Shown: positions 55,501-64,000, counted from the stretch's first letter. The stretch is DNA of 64,000 nucleotides from Micavibrio_C sp046294845 (GCA_046294845.1 JBKBNU010000001.1:1798001-1862000); one strand, 5' to 3'. Notes: a model not told the origin generated them from the letters alone. Program-made: numbers and translations.

Positions 55501-58425
55501 CACACCTTTGCTGTCCAGCACAAAGGCTGTAGCGCGATAATTACCGGCACTATCAGGTTTGTATGAGCATGAAGAACCTTCTACGTTTGATACATCCTTG
55601 CATTCACCCACCTGCTTCCATTCCCGGGTAATATCGGACAGATAGGCATTACCCGCTCCTTTAACACGGGCGGTGCTGATAATTTCCTTTTCAATTGCCA
55701 TGCGGACATCAACACCTGCCACGGGCTGGCTTTGTGCGTTAATGACCAAGAATGGCAAGGCGACATTTTTACCAACGGGATTGGACCAATCCAAAGACTT
55801 CATCCCCACCAGACGATCAACACCAAAATATTCAGCCTGCGTCTGGGAGGCGATTGATTTGCCACGGTCATCCTGAACACTGACCTCTGTAATCAACTGA
55901 CCGTAAACAATAGCTGACGATGGCAGTGTAAGAGTTTCTTTCCATTCGCCCTTATCGTCCAATGTAGCCTGCTTCTGCAAAATTTCTTCTGTCTGGATAC
56001 CTTCACGGGATGTATCAAAAAAGAATTGGCTTACCAATGGGTCTTCGGAACTGAAATATCGTCCTTTGACCATGGTTGTGATGCGGACAGGCGCATCAGC
56101 GAAGGCCCCGCCTGCATGCATTTTGGCACGTCCTTCGATTTCCACATGATCGCCCGCCATAAAGCGATCGCCATTCATGGACGCTTCCACTTGAAAAGGT
56201 GCCACGGTGAAATCACTGACCAATACCTTTAAAGGCCATAGGCTGCGCGTGTCTTCACCATCAATCACTGTGATTTTAAAATCATACCAACCCACAGCGC
56301 CACTTTTTGGAATTTTATATGAGCCACTAAAGGCCCCAAAGGCAGATAGTTTTACATCTTCATTTTTTTGCACTTGCTTGCCGGTGGCATCCATTAGCTC
56401 GACATCATAGCGCAGGGCAGATGAAGGCAGAACCAAGCTATGGTTATCCTGATCCCTGATATAGATTTTATATTCGATTATATCACCGGCCCGATACACA
56501 CCCTGGGCAGTCAGCCCCCACGAAACCATATGACCGTACTTTGTCTGGGAATTCGACCAGATCGTTTCATTCGAAGCACGATAGGTATCGATATAAAAAT
56601 CATTTGATAGGGGCATCAAGGCCATATCTTCACCCTTATCAAGACGGACAAACAAGCGTGGGGCTTCTTCGCGCCACGCATGCATCAGTTGATTTTCGGG
56701 ATCGATCTCACTGCTGCCTGGCAGAACAGCCACACCATTACTATCAGTTACGGCAGTACCCAGAATATTTTCGGGAACACCCATATCCGACAATTCATCT
56801 TTATAAATGCTGACATTGACATCTTGTACCGGCAATCCGGTTTGCAGATCGACAACCCAGACTGTTGACTGGTAATGCCCCAGCTTTACATGAAGCTGGA
56901 AAGGCGTAACTTGCGCAAAAATACGGCGGCTATTCGCGTTATAGGCATCAACAGCCGGTTCGGTATTCAGGCTGCCATAGATCGCGCCACTGCGCCCGCC
57001 CAGCATCTCGCGAACACCCAGCGGTACAGCAAACTGCACATCTTCGGGCTGCGGCAATCCTTGCGCATAAAATTCCCTATCCTGAACACCGAGAGAGTTA
57101 ATCCGTCTGTAATCCATCTGGAAGGATTCAAGATTATTGACATAGAGAGGCACATCGCTATCCGTTGCCTTCTCCAATACCGCCTCCCGATAAGGAAGGA
57201 CAAAATTGGGCGGCCTATGGTTGGTAGAGAATTTGAGCGTTACAGGCTTCATCAATGTCCGGCCAAATTCATCCTGCAATCCTTCCCTGACATCCTTACC
57301 CATGATCTGGGATAAGGCTGTTTTCAAACCAGGTTTTTTAGCAGGAACCTTGATCTCGTACGCCTGATTTGCCTTCAATCCGACTGGTAGTGCTGTATAG
57401 TAAAGACGGTCTTTCGTATGGGGATTATCAAGCATAGACCAATCACGGTTTTCATCACCCCATGGATTAAAATCCTTGCGCCCCCCTGCCAGATCGGGCT
57501 TTACCAGCAAATTATCTTTTACTTCCGAACGCAAGACCGGAACACTAAAAGCCAGTGATGCTGGCCGCATAGGATTGCAAAGCTGATCAGGCGCCTGTGG
57601 TTCATCAGGTTTTATCAAAACCTCGACCCCTTCATTATTGATACAGCGCAAACCGGCAAAGGCAAAATCCGGATAGGTATCAAAGGTTACAACACTCCTA
57701 TCCTCAACCCCTTTTTCAGGACCTTCGGCAGAAACAAGGCCCGGTTTCATATATAAAACCATGGTTTGGTCCGCAGGCAGCGGCTCTCGCGGCTGGATCA
57801 GCCAGACACGGCGTGCATCTGCAACACCCTCTTCATAGGGTTCGGCTTCTGCCTTGACCAGCTGCTCAATGCCTTTGCCTGAAGCGGGTTTGAAAACCAT
57901 GCTCTTCTCAACAGATTCATGCGTGACCGCCTGATCAAAAACAATCCTGACAACCGGTGTGGCAGGGCCCTTCCATGTACTGAAATTGTAATAGTTCACA
58001 TCGGGGCGAGAAGTTGTAAAAGTTGTTTCATAAGGCTCCGCCAATCTTTGACCGTCTGCCGTGGCAATCGTCTGGCCAATTACCATTTGATAGCGTGTGG
58101 CCTGCTTCATACCCTGTTCCCGATCCAGTTCGCAGGATAATGTAGCTGTATTTACCCATCTCCATGCACAAGCCAGTTCCGGCGTAATGCTGATCCCCAG
58201 TTCTTCGGCTGTGCGGTCCATGCGTCCGACGGGGACAACCTCACGATTGAATTCAATAACGATCTGACGGGCAGTCGAAACATCCTCGCCTTCCGGTGTA
58301 ACACGCAGGACATTTAAGGGCTCTGCCGCTATGGCTGTTGAACCTTGCAAGGGAAGACAGGAGAAAATGAAGAGGAAAACCGCCAGCAAGGAAAACCGGA
58401 ACGCAAAGACACCTGTCTTTTTCAT
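52564..58425 (-). CDS. Bacterial alpha-2-macroglobulin (YfhM-like protease trap)
   Basis: Periplasmic protease inhibitor thought to trap attacking proteases when the cell wall is breached, acting with PbpC repair synthesis. 1953 residues from the ATG at 58425; an in-frame start 33 bases earlier would place extra residues before the signal. Signal about 1-30; the segment FIFSC could be a non-canonical lipobox, as E. coli YfhM is lipid-anchored, with an AIAA cleavage as alternative. MG-type beta domains fill the first 1200 residues. The thioester motif CWEQ is at about 1442, followed by the TED helices and a C-terminal receptor-like domain. Confidence 0.95.
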   Translation of the reverse strand: MKKTGVFAFRFSLLAVFLFIFSCLPLQGSTAIAAEPLNVLRVTPEGEDVSTARQIVIEFNREVVPVGRMDRTAEELGISITPELACAWRWVNTATLSCELDREQGMKQATRYQMVIGQTIATADGQRLAEPYETTFTTSRPDVNYYNFSTWKGPATPVVRIVFDQAVTHESVEKSMVFKPASGKGIEQLVKAEAEPYEEGVADARRVWLIQPREPLPADQTMVLYMKPGLVSAEGPEKGVEDRSVVTFDTYPDFAFAGLRCINNEGVEVLIKPDEPQAPDQLCNPMRPASLAFSVPVLRSEVKDNLLVKPDLAGGRKDFNPWGDENRDWSMLDNPHTKDRLYYTALPVGLKANQAYEIKVPAKKPGLKTALSQIMGKDVREGLQDEFGRTLMKPVTLKFSTNHRPPNFVLPYREAVLEKATDSDVPLYVNNLESFQMDYRRINSLGVQDREFYAQGLPQPEDVQFAVPLGVREMLGGRSGAIYGSLNTEPAVDAYNANSRRIFAQVTPFQLHVKLGHYQSTVWVVDLQTGLPVQDVNVSIYKDELSDMGVPENILGTAVTDSNGVAVLPGSSEIDPENQLMHAWREEAPRLFVRLDKGEDMALMPLSNDFYIDTYRASNETIWSNSQTKYGHMVSWGLTAQGVYRAGDIIEYKIYIRDQDNHSLVLPSSALRYDVELMDATGKQVQKNEDVKLSAFGAFSGSYKIPKSGAVGWYDFKITVIDGEDTRSLWPLKVLVSDFTVAPFQVEASMNGDRFMAGDHVEIEGRAKMHAGGAFADAPVRITTMVKGRYFSSEDPLVSQFFFDTSREGIQTEEILQKQATLDDKGEWKETLTLPSSAIVYGQLITEVSVQDDRGKSIASQTQAEYFGVDRLVGMKSLDWSNPVGKNVALPFLVINAQSQPVAGVDVRMAIEKEIISTARVKGAGNAYLSDITREWKQVGECKDVSNVEGSSCSYKPDSAGNYRATAFVLDSKGVEQATTQYFWVSGSDYVQWDTQGDTMLPVVPEKQKYQVGDIARFLIKNPYPGAQALVTVERYGVMDSFVVKLEGSTPTFEIPVKPDYMPGFYLSVVLVSPRVEAPPAEEGQVDMGKPAFRMGYVTIPVRDPVKQINIDAKVDADVYQPRDQVKVTLKSQPVLAPEKPEPVEFTVAVLDEAVFDLIKDGKKAFDPYEGFYHLDNLDLRNYSLMMRLVGRQKFEKKGANPGGDGGADIDMRTLFKYVAYWNPSLPANEAGEAEFTFEAPDNLTNWRVMVLAATPTDRMGLGEAAFKVNKPVELRPVMPNMVHEGDQFVAGFSVMNRTEQEKTLHISITAEGDVEKAEASWQQAQDITLAPYKRGTVYMPINVALLKESATEDAGKISFTVTAADENDSDGLKHEVPVLKTRIIDTVTDYGASEEPEVKRPLLIPDNIYTDVGGVKVTLSPSVIANLEGAFRYMRDYPYTCWEQKISRAVMASEYEKLKEYLPESFIWEGSPQLADDILSEAGDYQAPNGGMTYFIARDEYVDPYLSAYTALAFRWLSDAGYKVPQNVESKLQSYLVNFLKQDAAPDFYQAGMAATVRAVALNALIGAGKIDRAEVERFEPFVKQMSLFGQAQMLQAMTVAGSDKIKIEGVLNIILSKANETSGKFVFSEDLDNGYYRILASVLRDNCGVLQSLMTLSDNEEFKTLIGDKPFKLVRMITQTRGDRDYWENTQENLFCMQALSGYATRYESVKPDMALDVKVADQSIGQGQLKSLTDKPVVIGQPFAENDLGQERELLIAKQGEGRYYYAAQLSYADKDPVKETVNAGIEVHREYAMKQDGKWKLLSEGQEIKRGDVVRVDLYVDIPAARNFVVVNDPLAGAFETVNQDLATASAVDGQAGDFEQSGGFFWFKHDGWREYGFSRWSFYHRELRHDSARFYADWLPAGRYHLSYAMQAIADGKFSAPPATAEEMYDPDVYGRSLGYEFSVQTAP

Positions 58426-58488
58426 GAGCAAAAACCCTGTCAATATTTTGAAAACCAAGGAGATTTTAGCCCTGTTTCAGGCAAAGAA

Positions 58489-58519
58489 AAAGCCCCGCAG
58501 TCTATAACTGCGAGGCTTT
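58489..58519 (-). terminator. Terminator of the HU gene
   Basis: Stem AAAGCCTCGCAG / CTGCGGGGCTTT on the minus strand with TTCTTT trailing, about 25 bases past the stop. Confidence 0.85.
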
Positions 58520-58542
58520 CAACATCTTCTAGAAACCGACGA

Positions 58543-58914
58543 TTATACGCCTACTGTTTCTTTCAGTTCTTTAGCTGCGCGGAAGTTAATTTTCTTCTTG
58601 GCAGGAATTTTGATCGCTTCGCCTGTGCGTGGGTTGCGACCCATACGGGCAGCGCGTTTACGCACTTGGAGGATACCGAGGCCAGCCATACGGATACGGT
58701 TGCCTTTTTTCAGGTTTTTACCCAGATGCACGATCAGGTCTTCCATAATCGCATTCATTTGCTTTTTGGACAGTTCGTGCTTTTCAGCCAGATCGGAACC
58801 GATCTGTTTCAACGTAACGGTAGGAGCCGTTGCTGTTGCTTTTGCTGTAGCTGTTGTTTTTGCTTTGGCTGGAGCAGCCTTTGCTTTAGCCGGAGCTTTT
58901 TTTGCAGTCGCCAT
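58543..58914 (-). CDS. HU-family DNA-binding protein with histone-like N-terminal tail
   Basis: 123 residues. Residues 1-32 are an Ala/Lys/Pro/Thr tail (AKKAPAKAKAAPAKAK...), similar in composition to histone H1 tails. Residues 33-123 are an HU/IHF fold with the beta-arm GNRIRMAGLGILQVRKRAARMGRNPRTGEAIKIP (in parts). The tail should add non-specific DNA compaction. It is monocistronic with a strong terminator. Distinct from ihfA at 25840. Confidence 0.92.
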   Translation of the reverse strand: MATAKKAPAKAKAAPAKAKTTATAKATATAPTVTLKQIGSDLAEKHELSKKQMNAIMEDLIVHLGKNLKKGNRIRMAGLGILQVRKRAARMGRNPRTGEAIKIPAKKKINFRAAKELKETVGV

Positions 58915-59203
58915 GATTCAACTTCCTTGAGTTAGATATCATTATTGAACGAACAGCGCAGGAACGATAAACCCGCATGGTTAGCGGCGAATCGACATAC
59001 ACTGTTATAATAGGCAAACAATGGTACGACTCTGGCGGCTTGTCGAGTGCCTTTTTCATCAAAAGCCCTGAAAAAGTGCATTTTTGAAGGGTTTTCCACA
59101 TATTTTGTGAATCAAAAGCTCTGAATCCCGTTTTACTCCACCTTCCCCAAGGCAAATAAAGCCGCTATTCTGGCGGTGTTTTGATACATCGGAGAGAATC
59201 ACT

Positions 59204-60319
59204 ATGAAGATCGGCTCACTAGACAGAATCAGTATTTACCGCATGGCGGTTGTCATGGCGGCACTGACATGCCTCTGCCTGCTCAGTATTATTGTGATTG
59301 CTCCCTTTGTGCCGGCTATTCTGCTGGCGGTGATTTTCACCCTATCTGCCTGGCCTGCCTATAGCTGGCTGGAAAAGAAACTTAAAGGCCGCAGAGGACT
59401 GGCTTCAGGTCTGATGACCCTTATTCTGGCATTATGCTTCATTCTGCCGCTGGCTTTTATCACAACCAGTCTGGCCGAAAACTTTGTCTGGATCAGTGAT
59501 AATATTCTGAATGTTATACAAAATCCCCCCAAAGAGGCCCCGGAATGGCTGGCAACCCTGCCCCAGATTGGCCCTCATATTGCTGAAAAATGGGGACACT
59601 ATATAGAAGACACCGATGCCCTTGCCTCCATACTGATGCAACAAACCGCTCCCGCTACCAAGCAAGTGGCAAGTATTGCAGGGACAATAAGCCGTGGTGC
59701 CGTTGACCTTTCTCTGGGGGTACTGATTGCGTTTTTCCTTTTCCGCCATGGTGTGGAAGCAGCAGAACGCCTCAGCATCCTTATTGAACGTTTTCTGGGC
59801 CCCAAGGGTCAGCACCTTCTGAAGGTTTCCAAAAGCACCATGATTGGTGTCGTTTACGGGATGATGGGCACAGCCGTAGCCCAAGGCACCCTTTCCGCAA
59901 TTGGATTTTTCATAGCAGGCGTCCCTGCCCCCATCTTTCTGGGGTTCGTAACTTTTGTCCTGTCCTTCATGCCCTTGGGCGCCCCCCTGATCTGGATACC
60001 TGCCGCTATATGGCTTTTTACAGAAGGCGCCACCGGCATGGGTATCTTTATGGTTCTTTGGGGGATGCTGGCCGTCAGTTCAATTGATAACGTCATACGT
60101 CCCTATTTCATCAGTCTCGGCAGTGACCTGCCCTTGCTTGTCACCTTGCTCGGTGTCTTTGGTGGGATTATCGCCTTCGGCTTTATCGGCCTGTTTATTG
60201 GCCCCACATTATTGGCCGTGGCCTATACCCTGATTATTGAGTGGAGCCATATTGAAAAAAAGGAAGCTCCCCCCTCGACACCCGCACCTTCTGAACCACC
60301 ACAGCCCGTGACAGCGTAA
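59204..60319 (+). CDS. AI-2E family transporter (PerM-like)
   Basis: 371-residue inner-membrane protein with about eight helices: two N-terminal pairs, a periplasmic helical segment (about 85-160) and the conserved C-terminal block PLGAPLIWIPAAIW with DNVIRPYFIS and LFIGPTLLA. Family members export autoinducer-2 or sodium; the substrate is not predictable. GGAGAG ribosome site. The Pro-rich C-terminus overlaps the next start by one base (TAATG). Confidence 0.9.
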   Translation: MKIGSLDRISIYRMAVVMAALTCLCLLSIIVIAPFVPAILLAVIFTLSAWPAYSWLEKKLKGRRGLASGLMTLILALCFILPLAFITTSLAENFVWISDNILNVIQNPPKEAPEWLATLPQIGPHIAEKWGHYIEDTDALASILMQQTAPATKQVASIAGTISRGAVDLSLGVLIAFFLFRHGVEAAERLSILIERFLGPKGQHLLKVSKSTMIGVVYGMMGTAVAQGTLSAIGFFIAGVPAPIFLGFVTFVLSFMPLGAPLIWIPAAIWLFTEGATGMGIFMVLWGMLAVSSIDNVIRPYFISLGSDLPLLVTLLGVFGGIIAFGFIGLFIGPTLLAVAYTLIIEWSHIEKKEAPPSTPAPSEPPQPVTA

Positions 60320-60960
60320 TGAGGCAAAGGGCTCTATTGGCTGCCGAATTTTTGCTCCTGTTCGGCGGCCTGCCCTTGCTTATTTTATTTGAAAAGAACC
60401 GTGGCCTGATGATCCTGACAGCGTGGCTGGGGGCTGCCTTGGTCTGGTACGTTCTACATCGCAAATATGGCCGAGCCCACGCCCATGAATGGAATATGGA
60501 AGGATTCAAAGCCGGAATAAGGGCAGTTTGTAAGCGCTTTTTTGTTCTTGCACCTCCGATTGCTCTGCTTGCATGGTTAATCATTCCCGAGAATTTCCTG
60601 GCACTCCCCCGTGAGCGCACCGAACTATGGATAAAGATTATGTTTTTCTATCCTGTATTGTCCGTATGGCCGCAGGAAATTATCTATCGCAGTTTTTTAT
60701 ATCACCGCTATGCCCCACTATTCGGTCAGGGGCGTGGATTCGTAGCTGCCTCAAGCCTTAGCTTCGCCTTTATGCATATAATGTTTCTTAATCCTGTTGC
60801 CCTGTTCATGACGGCGATTGGCGGCTATTTGTTCGCCAGTGATTACGCCCGCCATAAATCACTCGCTCTGGCTTGCCTCGAACATACCCTCTACGGATGC
60901 CTCGTATTTACAGTAGGGCTGGGAGTTTATTTTTATAGCGGAAATGCGTGGAGCAATTAG
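60319..60960 (+). CDS. CPBP-family membrane protein (Abi/CAAX-protease-like)
   Basis: 213 residues with six or so membrane helices. The CPBP motifs are recognisable but shifted: QEIIYRSFLY where most have EExxxR, FAFMHI (FxxxH) and HTLYG. The first Glu of motif 1 is Gln, so protease activity is doubtful. Translationally coupled to the AI-2E transporter. Confidence 0.8.
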   Translation: MRQRALLAAEFLLLFGGLPLLILFEKNRGLMILTAWLGAALVWYVLHRKYGRAHAHEWNMEGFKAGIRAVCKRFFVLAPPIALLAWLIIPENFLALPRERTELWIKIMFFYPVLSVWPQEIIYRSFLYHRYAPLFGQGRGFVAASSLSFAFMHIMFLNPVALFMTAIGGYLFASDYARHKSLALACLEHTLYGCLVFTVGLGVYFYSGNAWSN

Positions 60961-61093
60961 GCCGGCAGCCCCCTTATTAGAGATCACTATTATTAGAAAA
61001 CGCTAAAATATACCTACGCGCGTCTTCACCCCATACCTCATACATAAACTCTTAAACCTATACTCAGGTACAATTTTTCTAATGCTTAAGATT

Positions 61094-61132
61094 GGCTTCA
61101 TCTAGAAACTTAATAAGCAAGATGATGAAGCC
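61094..61132 (+). promoter_or_regulatory. Inverted repeat in the leader of the soluble chemoreceptor gene
   Basis: GGCTTCATC (61094-61102) and GATGAAGCC (61124-61132) form a 9-bp stem with a 21-base AT-rich loop, 70 bases before the ATG. It could be an operator or leader hairpin. Confidence 0.35.
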
Positions 61133-61202
61133 GTATTAGTAAGAAATTTTTAGACCACCTCTATTTTTATAACGACTACATCAATTTATGGGGCCAATAC
61201 AT

Positions 61203-62696
61203 ATGCGCGCGATTTCATTCAATGGAAATAATGACACCCAAGCTCAACTTGAAGCCATAAGCAAGTCACAAGCCGTCATCCATTTTAAGCCTGACGGCAC
61301 AATCTTGTGGGCTAACCCCAACTTCCTGAATACCATGGGTTATTCCCTTGATGAAATTGAAGGCCGCCACCACCGCATGTTCGTTGATCCGGATTACGCC
61401 AATAGTTCAGACTATAGAAATTTTTGGGACAAGCTACAGCGCGGTGAATTCGAAGCGATGGAATACAAACGTCTTGGTAAAGGCGGCAAGGAAGTCTGGA
61501 TTCAGGCGTCATATAATCCTGTAAAAGATAAATCCGGCAGGGTGAATAAAGTGGTCAAGTTTGCCAGCGATGTTACAGCCCAGAAGCTGGAAGGCGCTAA
61601 ATGCAAAGGCCAGATTTCTGCCATTGATAAATCACAGGCGGTTATCCACTTTGACCTTAACGGTAACATCCTGTGGGCGAATGAAAACTTCCTCAACACT
61701 CTTGGCTATTCCCTTGACGAGATTGTGGGCAAGCATCACCGCATGTTTGTTGACCCCTCCTACGCCAATAGTTCCGAATATAGCGCCTTCTGGCAAAAAC
61801 TGAAGCGTGGTGAATACGATGCCGCTGAATATAAACGCCACGGTAAGGGCGGAAAAGAAATCTGGATTCAGGCATCATACAACCCCATCATGGATATGAA
61901 CGGCAACCCCTTCATGGTCGCCAAATTTGCCACAGACATCACAAACTCTGTAAAAGGCCGCCATGAAAAAGAACGCCTGTCAGCACAGATCAATGAAGGC
62001 CTCCTGACAATCGCAGACAGCGTAAGTCAAGCGCGTGTGCAAGCCCAAACCGTAGCATCAGCATCAACCGAAACGTCGGCTACTGTCAATGCCGTAGCAT
62101 CGGCAGCCGAAGAGCTGACATCTTCGATTGCCGAGATATCATCCACAACCGTACAGACCCGTATGGCTGTTGACGATGCCATCAAACAAACCGATGTTGC
62201 CGACAATGCTACACAAAATTTGGTGAAAACCACAGCCCAGATGACCGGTATTATTGAGTTGATCCAGAATATTGCGGGTCAGATCAACTTGCTTGCCCTG
62301 AATGCTACGATTGAATCGGCCCGTGCCGGTGAAGCCGGTAAAGGATTTGCTGTTGTGGCTTCCGAAGTCAAACAACTTGCCAATCAGGTTGCCGAAGCCA
62401 CAACACAGATTTCAACCGAGATTGAGCAGTTGCAATCTGTTTCATCCGAGGTTGTAAAAGGACTTGAGAAAATCAAGCATTCAGTCAAAAGCGTAGAGCA
62501 CAGTGTCGCCACTGTAGCTGGCGCGGTTGAGGAGCAAACAGCAGTAACGCAGGAAATTTCAGCGAATATGCAGACAGCCTCGGAAGCGACCAGCATGGTC
62601 GATAAAGGCATTCATGAAATTTTGCATTCAATTGATATGGCCGACAGCGCCTCTGGCGAGGTCAAAGCCAATATCGAACAAATGTCCAGATTATAG
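61203..62696 (+). CDS. Soluble double-PAS chemoreceptor
   Basis: 497 residues from ATG 61203 (a second ATG at 61188 is equally possible), without membrane segments. Two tandem PAS domains (about 15-135 and 136-255) are close copies: both contain SQAVIHF, ILWAN, GYSLDEI, HHRMFVD, YANSS and WIQASYNP, indicating a recent internal duplication. The signalling domain (about 270-497) keeps the tip motif QINLLALNATIESARAGEAG and is short. Such receptors usually sense redox or oxygen through flavin or haem; no cofactor residue can be assigned with certainty. No CheR-docking end. Confidence 0.93.
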   Translation: MRAISFNGNNDTQAQLEAISKSQAVIHFKPDGTILWANPNFLNTMGYSLDEIEGRHHRMFVDPDYANSSDYRNFWDKLQRGEFEAMEYKRLGKGGKEVWIQASYNPVKDKSGRVNKVVKFASDVTAQKLEGAKCKGQISAIDKSQAVIHFDLNGNILWANENFLNTLGYSLDEIVGKHHRMFVDPSYANSSEYSAFWQKLKRGEYDAAEYKRHGKGGKEIWIQASYNPIMDMNGNPFMVAKFATDITNSVKGRHEKERLSAQINEGLLTIADSVSQARVQAQTVASASTETSATVNAVASAAEELTSSIAEISSTTVQTRMAVDDAIKQTDVADNATQNLVKTTAQMTGIIELIQNIAGQINLLALNATIESARAGEAGKGFAVVASEVKQLANQVAEATTQISTEIEQLQSVSSEVVKGLEKIKHSVKSVEHSVATVAGAVEEQTAVTQEISANMQTASEATSMVDKGIHEILHSIDMADSASGEVKANIEQMSRL

Positions 62697-62728
62697 GATT
62701 ATTATATATTAGAGAGCCTCAACAAAAC

Positions 62729-62749
62729 CCGCCGGATTATTTCCGGCGG
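62729..62749 (-). terminator. Hairpin at the end of the small membrane protein gene
   Basis: CCGCCGGA / TCCGGCGG stem with a 5-base loop, followed on the minus strand by GGTTTTG. It overlaps the stop codon at 62737. It could also act for the chemoreceptor gene on the plus strand, which lacks another terminator. Confidence 0.6.
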
Positions 62750-63081
62750 AGTCCTTGCACAGAACAGAACAATAGATAAACAGTCAAAAGCCAAGCCATG
62801 GCGGCCAAGCCCCATGCTTGAGTCCTGTTATTTTGTATAAAATCATCCTGACCAAAAATATCGAAGGCATTGATGAATCCAATCTGGATTTCAACCATGG
62901 CAATCATCAAGGACATGTAGGGATGCCTAACGAAGAATTCATGGGCCTGTTTAAAAACACCCCCCGTCCTCTTCTCAGGTATAAAAGGCTCTGACGCATG
63001 AGAAGGCAAAGACTCACCTGGCGGATCAGGATCCACCAAAGACTTTTGTGCCAAACTATGCTCGTCGCCTATGCGGCTCAT
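62737..63081 (-). CDS. Small protein with two membrane helices, unknown function
   Basis: 114 residues from ATG 63081, preceded by AGGATTGG; a GTG 36 bases upstream is the alternative. A polar Pro/Ser-rich N-terminal half is followed by two helices (MSLMIAMVEIQIGFINAF and AWGLAAMAWLLTVYLLF) and a basic end. No family recognised. It lies downstream of prpD on the same strand, 78 bases away, and ends in the hairpin at 62729-62749. Confidence 0.6.
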   Translation of the reverse strand: MSRIGDEHSLAQKSLVDPDPPGESLPSHASEPFIPEKRTGGVFKQAHEFFVRHPYMSLMIAMVEIQIGFINAFDIFGQDDFIQNNRTQAWGLAAMAWLLTVYLLFCSVQGLRRK

Positions 63082-63159
63082 TAGCCAATCCTGATATAAA
63101 CTTGGGAAAATGCCCACCTACCATGATAAGCATTTTCATTCATTTTGTCACCAACGCTC

Positions 63160-64000
63160 CTAAACCCATGCCTGCATGAACTCTGAAACCTTCATACTCT
63201 CGAGTTTCTGTTGATCAGAGCAGATATCAATAATCTTTTGCACCTGATCTGGCTTGTAGTGCTCTTTTAAGGCCGATTCAAATTTTGCCTCCAGCAAGGG
63301 AATCCCCTCTTCACGGCGACGGCGATGACCTACAGGATATTCGACCTCCACTTTTTCGGTTGAAGATCCATCCTTGAAGAATATCTGGATTGCGTTCGCA
63401 ATACTGCGCTTGCTCGGCTCATGATATTCCTTTGAATAACGTGCATCTTCTGTCACACGCATCAGGGAGCGCAAACGCTCAATCTGTTGTCCCACAACCG
63501 GATGATGTGCCACATCATCTTCATAATCCTCGGCCACCAAATTCCCTTTAATCAAGGGAACCGCCACCATATATTGTAGACAGTGATCGCGGTCAGCCGG
63601 ATTATGCAAGGGGCCTGTCTTGGAAATAATGCGGATAGCAGCTTCGTGCGTAGTCAGCTGGATATATTCAATATCGTGCAACCTGTCCTTGACCTGTGGA
63701 TGAAGCTTCAATGCACATTCCACAGCTGTCTGGGAATGGAATTCCGCCGGATAGGAGATTTTGAACAAAATCTGCTCCATGACGTAAGAACCATACGGTC
63801 TTTGGAACTGAAATTCATTGCCCTTGAACAGGACATCATAAAATCCCCATTTAGGCGCTGTCAGTACACCGGGATAACCAATTTCTCCCGAGAGAACGAT
63901 CATCGCCAATCTAACAGCACGGCTTGTCGCATCACCAGCCGCCCATGATTTACGGGGACCTGCATTCGGGGCATGACGATATGTTCTCAGAGCCTGACCA
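63160..64000 (-). CDS. prpD: 2-methylcitrate dehydratase PrpD (MmgE/PrpD family; N-terminus beyond window)
   Basis: C-terminal 279 residues of a PrpD-type dehydratase of the methylcitrate (propionate) cycle. The frame stays open to the window edge, so 63909 is only an internal Met. RKSWAAGDATSRAVRLAM, GEIGYPGVLTAPKWGFYDVLF (in parts), KISYPAEFHSQTAVE and the catalytic-region His residues are typical of PrpD. PrpB/PrpC should lie to the right if a prp operon is present. Confidence 0.88.
   Translation of the reverse strand, partial: GQALRTYRHAPNAGPRKSWAAGDATSRAVRLAMIVLSGEIGYPGVLTAPKWGFYDVLFKGNEFQFQRPYGSYVMEQILFKISYPAEFHSQTAVECALKLHPQVKDRLHDIEYIQLTTHEAAIRIISKTGPLHNPADRDHCLQYMVAVPLIKGNLVAEDYEDDVAHHPVVGQQIERLRSLMRVTEDARYSKEYHEPSKRSIANAIQIFFKDGSSTEKVEVEYPVGHRRRREEGIPLLEAKFESALKEHYKPDQVQKIIDICSDQQKLESMKVSEFMQAWV

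Noticed and set aside
63160..63909. Complete short gene starting at 63909
   Set aside because: The frame continues upstream with conserved PrpD sequence to the window edge, so this Met is internal.

Overview
The window is chromosomal DNA of a motile, Gram-negative alphaproteobacterium, probably of the broad Rhodospirillales type. Pointers are the conserved order cytochrome bc1 chaperone / DUF177 / rpmF / plsX / fabH / ihfA / merR with a divergent bamE, neighbouring hom, glpX and recJ genes, a dusB (nifR3-type) gene, a class I polyhydroxyalkanoate synthase, an H+-translocating pyrophosphatase and several chemotaxis and flagellar genes. I cannot name a genus. Most genes are densely packed with short overlaps (ATGA, TAATG), and many transcription units end in clear intrinsic terminators.

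Layout. 1-7400: partial PLP decarboxylase, a secreted DUF4139 protein, a chemoreceptor paired with a periplasmic Cache-like protein, a secreted ClpP-like protease and tRNA-Glu. 7600-16500: one long minus-strand run of OmpA-like lipoprotein, homoserine dehydrogenase, small periplasmic protein, TonB-dependent receptor, terminator, glpX, class V aminotransferase and recJ. 16600-21640: PHA synthase, a tiny 31-residue ORF, rplM-rpsI and O-acetylhomoserine sulfhydrylase. 21640-25016: a foreign, visibly GC-richer insert lying against the 3' end of tRNA-Pro(GGG). It carries mobC-like and truncated relaxase genes, a striking array of about ten consecutive short hairpins (probable oriT and/or structured RNA) and a beta-helix cargo protein. 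25200-32200: the merR/ihfA/fabH/plsX/rpmF/DUF177/chaperone cluster, bamE and an RNA m5U methyltransferase. 32200-41940: H+-PPase, an orphan ATP-grasp-like protein, TerC, FliL, PhoH, DusB and a nitronate monooxygenase relative. 42100-58430: envelope and signalling block with a large divergent class A PBP, a 1598-residue hybrid histidine kinase, PbpC and a 1953-residue alpha-2-macroglobulin. 58500-64000: HU with a histone-like N-terminal tail, AI-2E transporter, CPBP protease-like protein, a soluble double-PAS chemoreceptor and partial PrpD.

Functionally the window mixes housekeeping (translation, fatty acid/phospholipid initiation, amino-acid synthesis, DNA repair) with envelope maintenance and defence (PBPs, alpha-2-macroglobulin, BamE, periplasmic protease) and environmental sensing (two chemoreceptors, hybrid kinase). 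The parts least explained by known families are the hairpin array in the mobile remnant, the periplasmic ClpP-like protease, the PBP with a large insertion in its transpeptidase domain, the Cache-protein/chemoreceptor pair and a hairpin that buries a ribosome binding site at 36932-36960.
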